From JBPRGH01 sp051418055 (GTDB taxonomy: Bacteria; Bacteroidota; Bacteroidia; Cytophagales; Cyclobacteriaceae), in contig JBPRGH010000010.1 in assembly GCA_051418055.1 (NCBI GenBank), positions 62,001 through 126,000 of the forward strand: a stretch of 64,000 nt of DNA, written 5' to 3'. This document shows, one piece after another, positions 27,316-34,402 of the stretch. The notes below the pieces were generated by a model that was not told the origin of the DNA, did no database searches, and was given only the letters and a program-made list of their open reading frames with translations. The position numbers and the translations under genes are program-made. Position 1 is the stretch's first letter, and every line of letters begins with the position of its first letter.

Positions 27316-27737
27316 TCTTCCTGAACTATCTGAAGGACAATATCTTTTTTAGGTATCAGTAAAGCAGCCATTCCATAAAAGTTTTTATCCTGATACAAAG
27401 GACGGCTATAGTAGATTACGGTATCCCCTAGCTGCACATTATCTCCTGGGATAGTGCCTTGCTCAAACGAATAAGTATAAGCTGACCAGAGGCTGTTGAG
27501 AACAGGATCATTTGGCTCTTGAGAATAGATTTTCCAGCTATAATCTGATTTTGCTGTATCCTTCCATGAATTTTGCGCTATCTCCATGGCTTTTGATAAA
27601 AGCTCTGCCTCCTGAATTTTTACAGGCTTCCGGTTTTTCAGCTCTTTATTTATCTCTTTCCGTTGTTCTTCTGATAGCTCCTGTTGTCCACATGACGAGA
27701 AGATGATAACTACAATGGCTAATAAAAATGATCTCAT
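27309..27737 (-). CDS. Hypothetical lipoprotein, 142 aa (possible DUF3365-like)
   Basis: A short signal peptide ends in a lipobox (IIFSSC, Cys16). The mature region begins with a charged helix (EEQRKEINKELKNRKPVKI) and ends in a beta-rich domain with IYYSRPLYQDKNFYG and MAALLIPKKDIVLQI. The end recalls the DUF3365/Tll0287-type sensor fold, but I cannot see the heme-binding CxxCH found in some members. That assignment is therefore tentative. It is probably anchored in the periplasm. It is convergent with the yraN gene (7-bp overlap), and a 400-bp repeat-rich gap lies upstream. Confidence 0.7.
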   Translation of the reverse strand: MRSFLLAIVVIIFSSCGQQELSEEQRKEINKELKNRKPVKIQEAELLSKAMEIAQNSWKDTAKSDYSWKIYSQEPNDPVLNSLWSAYTYSFEQGTIPGDNVQLGDTVIYYSRPLYQDKNFYGMAALLIPKKDIVLQIVQEDQ

Positions 27738-28190
27738 ACTTCAAAAATAGGAACAAATTTCAGTTTTTGCTAAAGGAGAAAAATAACTGAGCCGTTCCTA
27801 ATATGCACTTTACCACGAAGCCCCAGGGACGGAGAGTTCGCAGAGGAAAATTTAATTCTCCAGGGTTTCCTATCTTCTTCTTCGTCCTAGTCGCATACCC
27901 TTCCGGTCTGACCGCCCCCAGCGGGTCTGACCGGCGATTAATGCACTGATCCAGGCTGAGCATTATATATTTTTTTACAGGATGACTTTAGAGAAGGGCG
28001 AATCTATTATAATTAGATTGAATGGATAAGCTTTTTTGCTTCCTAGCTTCAGGTTGTGGTTATCCGGCGGTCAGGCCCGCTCTGGCGGTCGAGGAGAGTT
28101 CTTCTTCCACCGAGTCAACTTGGAAGTGAAGAGGGAATGGATTTCTTCTTCCTCCGGGTCACTCGGAGAGGACTCGGAGATGAAGAATAC
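27738..28190. repeat. Repeat-rich, structured intergenic region
   Basis: No credible gene. Three GC-rich blocks stand out in AT-rich surroundings. A GCAGAG-type block at about 27810-27850 resembles the one at 20.4 kb. A palindrome, CCGGTCTGACCGC (27903-27915) with GCGGGTCTGACCGG (27921-27934), is followed by a related copy in inverted sense (CGGTCAGGCCCGC, 28068-28080). An imperfect long stem joins TTCTTCCACCGAGTC (28102-28116) to GACTCGGAGATGAAGAA (28171-28187). The same palindrome family recurs at 40239-40270. Short open frames here follow the repeat composition and look non-coding. Confidence 0.6.
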
Positions 28191-28224
28191 AAAAAAGGCA
28201 GAAAACTTCCGCTCTCTGCCTTTT
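28191..28224 (-). terminator. Terminator of the 28.2 kb lipoprotein gene
   Basis: On the minus strand GGCAG (28216-28220 complement) pairs with CTGCC, extended by AAAA/TTTT, and is followed by TTTTTT. The stem AAAAGGCAGA/TCTGCCTTTT brackets a 12-nt loop (28203-28214). It lies 20 bp after the stop codon of the lipoprotein gene. The plus-strand reading ends in only four T, so it acts mainly on the minus strand. Confidence 0.75.
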
Positions 28225-28244
28225 ACAAACAATCTGAAAATTAA

Positions 28245-28844
28245 TTACCCGTTACTATCATTAGTGTCTCCACTTGTTGCTTCATCCTCCAGAACATCAA
28301 CTTTAAGTGTAATATCATGAGGTGCTGTTTCATCACCGCCGAAGTAAGGCCATAGCATATAATTGGCAGTGCTGCTACATGAAGAAGAAGTTACAATTTG
28401 TTTTTCCACATCATTAACGGTAAACAGATATCCCTGCTGGTTTCGCTGAATTTGAAAATGATTATATTCATCAAGGGGCACAGCTGTGATAAACTCTTCA
28501 ATTCTTTCTTTATTGTCATATACATAAGCAAATATCTCCAGCTGATCATTATACCATCTCCACCCCATACGGGCGCTGTTTTCATGATGATGTGTACCGC
28601 AGCTTGAGAACCCCATCAATTTATTTATATCCGCCTGATTTTTCGGTTCCACGCATTGATATTTAGCGCAGGTATGGAATTTAGCATCAAATTTTAGGGT
28701 AGTTCCATCAAACCCTCTAAAAGGTCGATTTGAGGTATGTTTCCCTTCAGGGATAACAAACAGATCTGCAGGCTCCTGTAATTCAATTTGCATATCACAG
28801 GCCATTAGTATTAGAAAGAGGAAAGGGTAAATTAATTTTTTCAT
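28245..28844 (-). CDS. Hypothetical lipoprotein with Cys/His cluster
   Basis: About 199 residues from MKKLIYPFLFLILMAC, a lipoprotein signal; a Met three codons upstream is also possible. The mature domain (about 150 residues, beta-rich) contains HTCAKYQC, FSSCGTHHHENS and TSSSCSST, a set of Cys and His residues that could bind metal or form disulfides. The tail is acidic and Ser/Thr/Asp-rich. I do not recognise the family; the beta-rich body with WRWYNDQLEIFAYVYD and FQIQRNQQGYLFTVN might be a jelly-roll or concanavalin-like fold. It is a single-gene transcript with its own terminator. Confidence 0.75.
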   Translation of the reverse strand: MKKLIYPFLFLILMACDMQIELQEPADLFVIPEGKHTSNRPFRGFDGTTLKFDAKFHTCAKYQCVEPKNQADINKLMGFSSCGTHHHENSARMGWRWYNDQLEIFAYVYDNKERIEEFITAVPLDEYNHFQIQRNQQGYLFTVNDVEKQIVTSSSCSSTANYMLWPYFGGDETAPHDITLKVDVLEDEATSGDTNDSNG

Positions 28845-29084
28845 AACGGTCAAATGTTTTGGCGTTTCTTGGTCTTATCTATATGTCAAATATGATATTC
28901 TGCAAGGTCTAATCCTTCAGGAATTTCCTGAGTTGAAATTTTCAGGAAAAAGCGGATAAAACGTCGTTTTTACAGTTAAAAGGACCTAATTGAAGCCTAA
29001 TTACAAAAAGAGAATGTTTAATGGATCTTCAGCAGAATTGAATGATAAGGGAAATCCTCAAAGGCAGTAGGGAAATCCCTTAGC

Positions 29085-29489
29085 TTATTTAAGTAATTTA
29101 TGAATAGCTTTTATTAAAATATCCACAGAAAAAGGTTTCTGAAACAGATACTCCACATTATACCTTGAAATAGATTCCAGCCTTAAAGATCTGTCATCGG
29201 TAAAGGCAAGCACAGGCATTTCTTCATATTGTGGGATCTTTTTTACTAGTTTTAGAAACTCCAGTGTTGGCAGGAATGGACGGTTTATTCCAATAATGAG
29301 AAGGTGTGGTTGGATATCATTAATTTGCTCCATAGCCTTCGATGGAGAAGTGACGGGGAAAACATTTAAATTTTCCATCTTTAAGATCATATAAAGCTCC
29401 TCCAGATGAGACCAATCTTCCTCAAGTAAAAGGATATTATGCCTGGGGGCAGCAGTCTCATCTGGTTTGTATTTAATCTTTGAAGACAT
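29085..29489 (-). CDS. Pseudo-receiver domain protein (phospho-Asp missing)
   Basis: A 134-residue stand-alone CheY-like domain. The fold is clear: NILLLEEDWSHL at strand 1, AFTDDRS at strand 4, and FQKPFSVD with the conserved Lys-Pro. At strand 3, where normal receivers read LILxDIxMP, this protein reads LLIIGINRPF: the phosphoacceptor Asp is Gly. The acidic pair after strand 1 is kept as Glu-Glu-Asp. It cannot be phosphorylated in the usual way, so it may act as a constitutive or protein-binding module. It follows the degenerate kinase gene by 12 bp, and the two probably work together. Confidence 0.8.
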   Translation of the reverse strand: MSSKIKYKPDETAAPRHNILLLEEDWSHLEELYMILKMENLNVFPVTSPSKAMEQINDIQPHLLIIGINRPFLPTLEFLKLVKKIPQYEEMPVLAFTDDRSLRLESISRYNVEYLFQKPFSVDILIKAIHKLLK

Positions 29490-29501
29490 GAAAATTAGGA
29501 A

Positions 29502-30050
29502 TTAAATACAAGGAGCTTTAATATTTATGTTTGTAGCTGTTAATAGATCGCTATTTTGGATAGCATACAGATCAGGAAGCATCAGGTTAATTGAAATTCC
29601 TGCTTTTTCATTTATAAATTTTATTTTGCCTTTAATTTCATCCAGTGCCTTATGAATTAAACCTAAAGAGTTCATCTCATTCTGCTGAACGGAACTATAT
29701 CCCTTAATTTCTAGAGAAAGCCTGCATCTGATCCCTTCGGTATTCACATGGATCATAACCTCAGGATCATTGGTGGCTTTTGATTTTTCAAATGCTTCTA
29801 CTAACAGATGCTTGAGAATAATTTTTAAGCGTAGAAAATCTGAATAAAACTTTTCTGTATTTGCAAAATCAAAATGATAACGGACATTTGATTGCCGGAT
29901 GTTCAGGTTGTTTTCTACCAGGATCTCTGAAAATAATTCATCAAAGAAAATCTTATTGGCTCGTACCTTATTTCTGTTCATTAATCTTTGCTCCTGAATT
30001 TTATCATAAGCTGAGACTAACTTTTTCCATAAATTATTATTTGAAGGCAT
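29502..30050 (-). CDS. Degenerate histidine-kinase ATPase-like protein
   Basis: About 182 residues from MPSNNNLWKK. The open frame extends upstream to 30311, but that part overlaps the outer-membrane protein gene in another frame. The C-terminal half follows a kinase HATPase pattern: FLRLKIILKHLLVEAFEKSK aligns with the usual N-box strand-helix, yet the catalytic Asn is absent, and no DxGxG or GxGxG box is visible. There is no DHp His. It therefore looks like a pseudo-kinase or a scaffold derived from one. It lies between an outer-membrane protein gene (43-bp gap) and the pseudo-receiver gene (12-bp gap). No close family is recognised. Confidence 0.6.
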   Translation of the reverse strand: MPSNNNLWKKLVSAYDKIQEQRLMNRNKVRANKIFFDELFSEILVENNLNIRQSNVRYHFDFANTEKFYSDFLRLKIILKHLLVEAFEKSKATNDPEVMIHVNTEGIRCRLSLEIKGYSSVQQNEMNSLGLIHKALDEIKGKIKFINEKAGISINLMLPDLYAIQNSDLLTATNINIKAPCI

Positions 30051-30093
30051 CGCTTTTACTTTTAAAGGTGGTGTTTTAGCTGGAGCAGGGTAA

Positions 30094-30825
30094 TTATTCA
30101 GTAAATGGTTTGCTATATTTCTGTAGACCAAAGCGTACACCAAACTGTAGCTCAAAATGCCTTTCAAAATGTGTTTCTTTAAAAATATCAGAATTTGTGC
30201 TGCTCTGAATAGGAAGGCTTGATTTTCCGGTAAGGAAAAGATGTACAAAATCCTCATTATGCAGCAAGCGGTATTCCACACCCATACCATAGCTGATGGC
30301 AAAATTTTCAATCTTTCCTAAAAAAGGCTCTTTACCGGCTTTATTATTATAGGATGGGCGCTGATCTTTATCTATATAATGTCCGAAGAACTTAAAGCTC
30401 TGAAAATTCATACCAAGGCTGCTGTAGATGTCAAACCGCCTGCTCTTTTTAGTAATGGCCTGAAGTAGGTAGGTATTGTTTTCAGCCTCAACGGTAAAAA
30501 GATTTATGGTGCGGGCATAGCTGCCTGTTGCTGAATAAAAACCTAATGGCTTTATAATAAAACGTGAATAGTCGTTCCCAAAAACCATTCCGATACTTCC
30601 TCCTTCCTGTAACAGGAAGTCATTTTGGATTTCAGGGATAGAGCTTACTATTTTATAAGCTTTTAATCCAAAAGAAGCTTCGAGCCCTGTGTAAGTAAAT
30701 TTGGTAGATTCTTCCCATTCTTTCTCCTGTGCATTAGCGTTCTGGAATAAGCTTAATAAAAGGAAAGTGATAAGGACCATGGCATACTTTAATGTGCCGG
30801 CATTTGATAGTGTAGAAGTTTTCAT
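30094..30825 (-). CDS. Putative outer-membrane beta-barrel protein
   Basis: A 243-residue protein. After a basic N-terminus, a signal peptide ends near NANAQEKEW (about residue 33). The mature part is alternating polar and aromatic strands (FTYTGLEASFGLKAY, FDIYSSLGMNFQSFKFFGHY, ERHFELQFGVRFGLQKY), typical of an eight-stranded outer-membrane barrel. It does not end in the usual C-terminal Phe (ends KPFTE). No specific family is recognised. It is the first gene of a three-gene set with the degenerate kinase and pseudo-receiver, an unusual partnership that suggests an envelope-linked signalling module. Confidence 0.7.
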   Translation of the reverse strand: MKTSTLSNAGTLKYAMVLITFLLLSLFQNANAQEKEWEESTKFTYTGLEASFGLKAYKIVSSIPEIQNDFLLQEGGSIGMVFGNDYSRFIIKPLGFYSATGSYARTINLFTVEAENNTYLLQAITKKSRRFDIYSSLGMNFQSFKFFGHYIDKDQRPSYNNKAGKEPFLGKIENFAISYGMGVEYRLLHNEDFVHLFLTGKSSLPIQSSTNSDIFKETHFERHFELQFGVRFGLQKYSKPFTE

Positions 30826-31077
30826 GTCTGTTTTTGTTTAATTTTCATATCAAACTTCGACATTAGAGAGGGCAAATTTTTGAGGATATCCCTGATCTTA
30901 AAAATTCAGGAGAATAAGGATAAGAAGTGTTTTTAATCGATAAAATGCATATATCGCCGATGGATTGCACCAACTTTAGTTAAAAATGTGCTAACGGCTA
31001 AGGAAAGTTAGCAGGCGCAATACAGGAAAAGTATGAGTATTTTATAGGGAAATCCCTTAAAGAAATGCAGGTTTTAC

Positions 31078-31728
31078 CTAATCGAGTGAGATATAGCCCT
31101 GTTTAATAGCATAACGTGTGAGGTCAGCTGTGTTTTTCAGCCCAAGCTTAGAAAGTATATTTGCCTTATGGCTTTCCACCGTTTTAATGCTAATAAAAAG
31201 CTCTTCTCCAATTTCAGCATTAGATAATCCCATGGCAATCCGCTCCAGCACCTCTTCCTCCCGCTGAGTAAGCTCGGCAGATCTCTTCTTTACCCTATTG
31301 CCAGTCTGCTCCTGAAAATAGGATTGGAATACCATGTCTGTTATTTCTTTGCTGAAGTAGGGTTTGCCTTTAAGGACAGTACGGATTGCATCAATAATTA
31401 CATCCTTGTCTTCATTTTTAGGGATATAACCGTTAGCCTTGCAGGCCATTGCTTTTTTAACAAGATCCTCGGAAACTTCAGAAGAAACCAGGATGATCTT
31501 AATATCATCATGCTGGTCTTTTATCCATTTTGTAGCTTCAAGGCCGCTCATCCCTTTCATCATGATATCCATCAGGATTAAATCGGGCTTTTTTTCATTA
31601 CAAAAATTAATAGCGTCTTCTCCGGAAGGAACCGAACCAACAATATTAAAATCCGGAATAGCTTTAAGAATATTTTCCAGGCCCTGCCGAAGAAGAGCAT
31701 GATCATCTACAAGTAAAATTTTAACCAT
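31078..31728 (-). CDS. NarL/LuxR-type response regulator
   Basis: About 216 residues from MVKILLVDDH; five more upstream residues are open (31743). The receiver domain (1-120) has the acidic pair DD, the phospho-Asp in LILMDIMMKGM and Lys in GYIPKNED. The C-terminal LuxR helix-turn-helix (about 150-212) reads LTQREEEVLERIAMGLSN and SIKTVESHKANILSKLG. Such proteins bind DNA when phosphorylated. The ATG overlaps the stop of the upstream receiver gene (ATGGTTAA), so it is translated with the receiver and the kinase at 32064. This is the only obvious DNA-binding output among the 29-40 kb signalling genes. Confidence 0.92.
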   Translation of the reverse strand: MVKILLVDDHALLRQGLENILKAIPDFNIVGSVPSGEDAINFCNEKKPDLILMDIMMKGMSGLEATKWIKDQHDDIKIILVSSEVSEDLVKKAMACKANGYIPKNEDKDVIIDAIRTVLKGKPYFSKEITDMVFQSYFQEQTGNRVKKRSAELTQREEEVLERIAMGLSNAEIGEELFISIKTVESHKANILSKLGLKNTADLTRYAIKQGYISLD

Positions 31729-32092
31729 TTGTGGTATTCTCAATAACCTCTAATAATTTATCGACACTGCATGGCTTCGATAAAAGCGCATGAATGTTAA
31801 ATTTATCTAAATTATCTGATTTTAAAAGTGTATTATCGGCAGTAAGTACAATTATAGGTTTTGTTTTATATTTTTCCTGTGACCTTAGATGACTAATAAA
31901 CTCAATTCCACTCATTTTTGGCATTACTATATCAGTAATAATAATGTCCGGTTCATGTTGTTTGAGAGAATCGAGGGCATCAGGCGCTGAAAAAAATGAT
32001 CGTACATCATATCCTTCCATTTCCAGAATAGAAGAAAGCTCTTCGAGAAGAGGAATGGTATCGTCAACTAACAGGATCTTTTTTTGCTTCAT
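31721..32092 (-). CDS. Stand-alone receiver domain protein
   Basis: A 123-residue CheY-like receiver with all key residues: DD in LLVDDTIPL, the phospho-Asp in IIITDIVMPKM, Thr in VLTADN and Lys in LLSKPCS. No output domain. The gene start overlaps the last 29 bp of the REC-PAS-PAS kinase gene in another frame, and its stop overlaps the NarL-type regulator. This tight packing suggests a phosphorelay: kinase, single receiver, then DNA-binding regulator. No Hpt protein is visible nearby, so the transfer route is unknown. Confidence 0.9.
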   Translation of the reverse strand: MKQKKILLVDDTIPLLEELSSILEMEGYDVRSFFSAPDALDSLKQHEPDIIITDIVMPKMSGIEFISHLRSQEKYKTKPIIVLTADNTLLKSDNLDKFNIHALLSKPCSVDKLLEVIENTTNG

Positions 32093-34025
32093 TAATCGGT
32101 AAAGATATAATAAATTTAGTGCCTTTATTCTTTTTACTGGTTAGTGTTACTTTGCCATTTAAACTTTCCACAGATTTTTTCACTATGGCAAGGCCTAAAC
32201 CTGTCCCCGCAATTTTACCTGCATTTGATGCACGATAAAAAGGCTCAAAAACTTTAGTTATTTCCTCATCATCTAAGCCGATTCCAAAATCTTCTACTGT
32301 AATAATAAGCATATTTTCAGATGTTTGAAACCGCCAAATAGCTTTATTGGCTCCCGGTGAATATTTTAATGCATTGGTAAGCAGGTTTATAAAAATGTTG
32401 TTGAGTAAAAGCCTGTCACTAACGATCATTTTCGGGAAACCTTCTTTTTCTATTATAATTTCATGGGTATTATATTGTTGCTCGACATCATTTTTTACAG
32501 ATGATGTAAAATGATCCAGATCTATCTCCTTCAGGTTGATATTGATTTTAGCTGCTTCATTATTCCCGATGGACAGGACATCATCAAGAAGATAGACCAT
32601 ATTATTAACCTGCTCATCTATTTTATCCAGGCGCTCATTTATTTGCTGTTCTGTGGCCTTCTTTTGATAACGACGAAGAAAGGAGGAAGCAAATTTCATT
32701 GTGCTGAGCGGTGTCCTGAATTCATGCGAGGCCATAGAGATAAACCGCATTTTCAGTGCAGAAGATTCTCTTTCTTTCTCCAGGGATTCTTCTAAAAGCT
32801 GTGTCCTTTCCTCTACCTTTTTTTCCAGGGATTCCCTGTATTCCACTAATTCTGTAATATCCTGACCGTGGTTTAATGCACCAATAGTTTCGTCTTTAAA
32901 ATTTTTTCTTGGTGTTGCATTTACAAGCCATATCCTTCTGTCACCTTTTTTTGTGATAATGGGGACTTCGTGATTGACTGAGTTTCCTTTAATTAGTTCT
33001 TCCTTAAAAACATTTATTAAAGACAAATGATCCTCAGGAGGAACTAGAACATCAAGAAAATCCAGGCCTAATATTTCTTCCTTAGAATATCCTGTTAATT
33101 CCTCCGCGCATTTATTCCAGTCTTCAACTGTAGAATCCAGGGACAACGAATAAAAGGGTGAGTCAGATTCATGAAAGATCCGATACAGTTCTTCTGAAAG
33201 TGTTTTGAATTTCTTTTCAGTTTTAGCCAGCTCTTCCTGGTTTTTCAGTTCGGCTGTCTTATCTTTTAAAACCAGTGCATATTTGGTGATCCTAGCATCA
33301 CTTACAATTGGTTTAATAAGGGTTTCCAGTATAATCCTATCACCACCATCCGGAGTTAGAAAATTAAGGTTGATCTTATAGGTACGCGGGATATTTTTTG
33401 AAAGGTCATGTTTTATAGTGGACCTTATCCGTTCCGCATCTTTTGCATCAATAAAATCATAGATTTTTTTACCAATAAATTCAGAAACATCTTTACCTGT
33501 TATTTTCTTTATTCCAGGAGAAAGGTAGATAATTCTCGCTTCAGTTGAGGCCATACCTATTACTTCATCAATATTCTCTGCTATAAGTTGTAAGATCGCA
33601 TCTTTCTTATAGATCTTTTTTTCGATGACTTTTTTGGTAGAGCGGAGATTTAGAACATTTAGCTCCCGCTCTATGGCAGGTATAAGCCTATAGTAATCAC
33701 CTTTTTCAATCACATCCTTTGCTCCTGTTTTTAATGCTTCAGAGGCAATTTCCTGGGTGATCATTCCGGAAACTAAAATAAAAGGCACTTCCGGTTTTTG
33801 ATTATTCGCAATCTCAAGAGCTGCCATTGCATTAAAACCAGGAAGGTTATAGTCACAGATAATTGCATTTATGGACTTTGATTCTACTTCCCTACGAAAA
33901 TCCTCTTCCTTTTCAACACAAATTAATTTTGCATTTAAATGTGAATCTTCAAGATGTTCTTTAAATAAGGAGATATCATCTTCATCATCTTCTACTAAAA
34001 GTAAGGTATATTTCTGCTGTGTCAT
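32064..34025 (-). CDS. Sensor histidine kinase, REC-PAS-PAS-HisKA-HATPase
   Basis: A 653-residue cytoplasmic kinase. An N-terminal receiver (about 5-125) has the Asp in AIICDYNLPG and the Lys in VIEKGDYYR. Two PAS domains follow (about 145-265 and 275-400; IIYLSPGIKKITGK, FLDVLVPPED). Then come a coiled linker, the HisKA box SMASHEFRTPLSTM and an HATPase with NIFINLLTNALKYS, EDFGIGLDD and GTGLGLAIV. There is no membrane segment, so the signal is intracellular or arrives through the receiver. It is paralogous to the 34403 kinase with identical architecture. A 25-bp direct duplication (34003-34051) covers its start codon and creates a second, out-of-frame ATG upstream. Confidence 0.92.
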   Translation of the reverse strand: MTQQKYTLLLVEDDEDDISLFKEHLEDSHLNAKLICVEKEEDFRREVESKSINAIICDYNLPGFNAMAALEIANNQKPEVPFILVSGMITQEIASEALKTGAKDVIEKGDYYRLIPAIERELNVLNLRSTKKVIEKKIYKKDAILQLIAENIDEVIGMASTEARIIYLSPGIKKITGKDVSEFIGKKIYDFIDAKDAERIRSTIKHDLSKNIPRTYKINLNFLTPDGGDRIILETLIKPIVSDARITKYALVLKDKTAELKNQEELAKTEKKFKTLSEELYRIFHESDSPFYSLSLDSTVEDWNKCAEELTGYSKEEILGLDFLDVLVPPEDHLSLINVFKEELIKGNSVNHEVPIITKKGDRRIWLVNATPRKNFKDETIGALNHGQDITELVEYRESLEKKVEERTQLLEESLEKERESSALKMRFISMASHEFRTPLSTMKFASSFLRRYQKKATEQQINERLDKIDEQVNNMVYLLDDVLSIGNNEAAKININLKEIDLDHFTSSVKNDVEQQYNTHEIIIEKEGFPKMIVSDRLLLNNIFINLLTNALKYSPGANKAIWRFQTSENMLIITVEDFGIGLDDEEITKVFEPFYRASNAGKIAGTGLGLAIVKKSVESLNGKVTLTSKKNKGTKFIISLPINEAKKDPVS

Positions 34026-34402
34026 TAAAGGTATATTTCTGCTGTTTCATTTATGTAAAGCGCCGTATCGTATATGCTACTGGATCATTTAAATAATAAA
34101 ATATAGATAAATAATAATATAAATAAATAAACCATTATAATAATTAATATATGGTTTTTATTAAATATAATTATTTATACACTGAAACGGAAAGGTACTC
34201 CCGGATTTTATTGCTAAAAAAATTAAAAAATTTAAAAGGCGCCGGAAATTTCTTACATAGAAGTATTACTTCTAAAGCAATAATATCAATATACTAATAA
34301 AAACAGGAGGAAAAATGTTCAGCCGGTTCAATAAAATGTGGAGTGGCATAATATTTTTTCATAAGAGCAGGAGAAGCACCTTCTCCCCTTTATATATTAC
34401 TA
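34026..34402. other. Intergenic gap between paralogous kinase genes
   Basis: 377 bp without a gene, very AT-rich around 34085-34180, with runs of ATAA repeats. The right copy of the 25-bp duplication (34028-34051) lies at its left edge. The promoter for the 34025-31078 genes should be here. I see no convincing TAnnTTTG box and no strong terminator for the upstream operon. Confidence 0.5.

Noticed and set aside
27760..27963. 67-codon minus-strand frame in the repeat-rich gap
   Set aside because: It follows the GC-rich repeat composition and looks non-coding.
29068..29082. TAGGGAAATCCCTTA as a terminator
   Set aside because: The loop would be two bases and no T run follows; a protein-binding dyad is more likely.
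30051..30311. 87-codon N-terminal extension of the degenerate kinase
   Set aside because: It lies almost wholly inside the outer-membrane protein gene in a different frame, and its residues look like shadow sequence.
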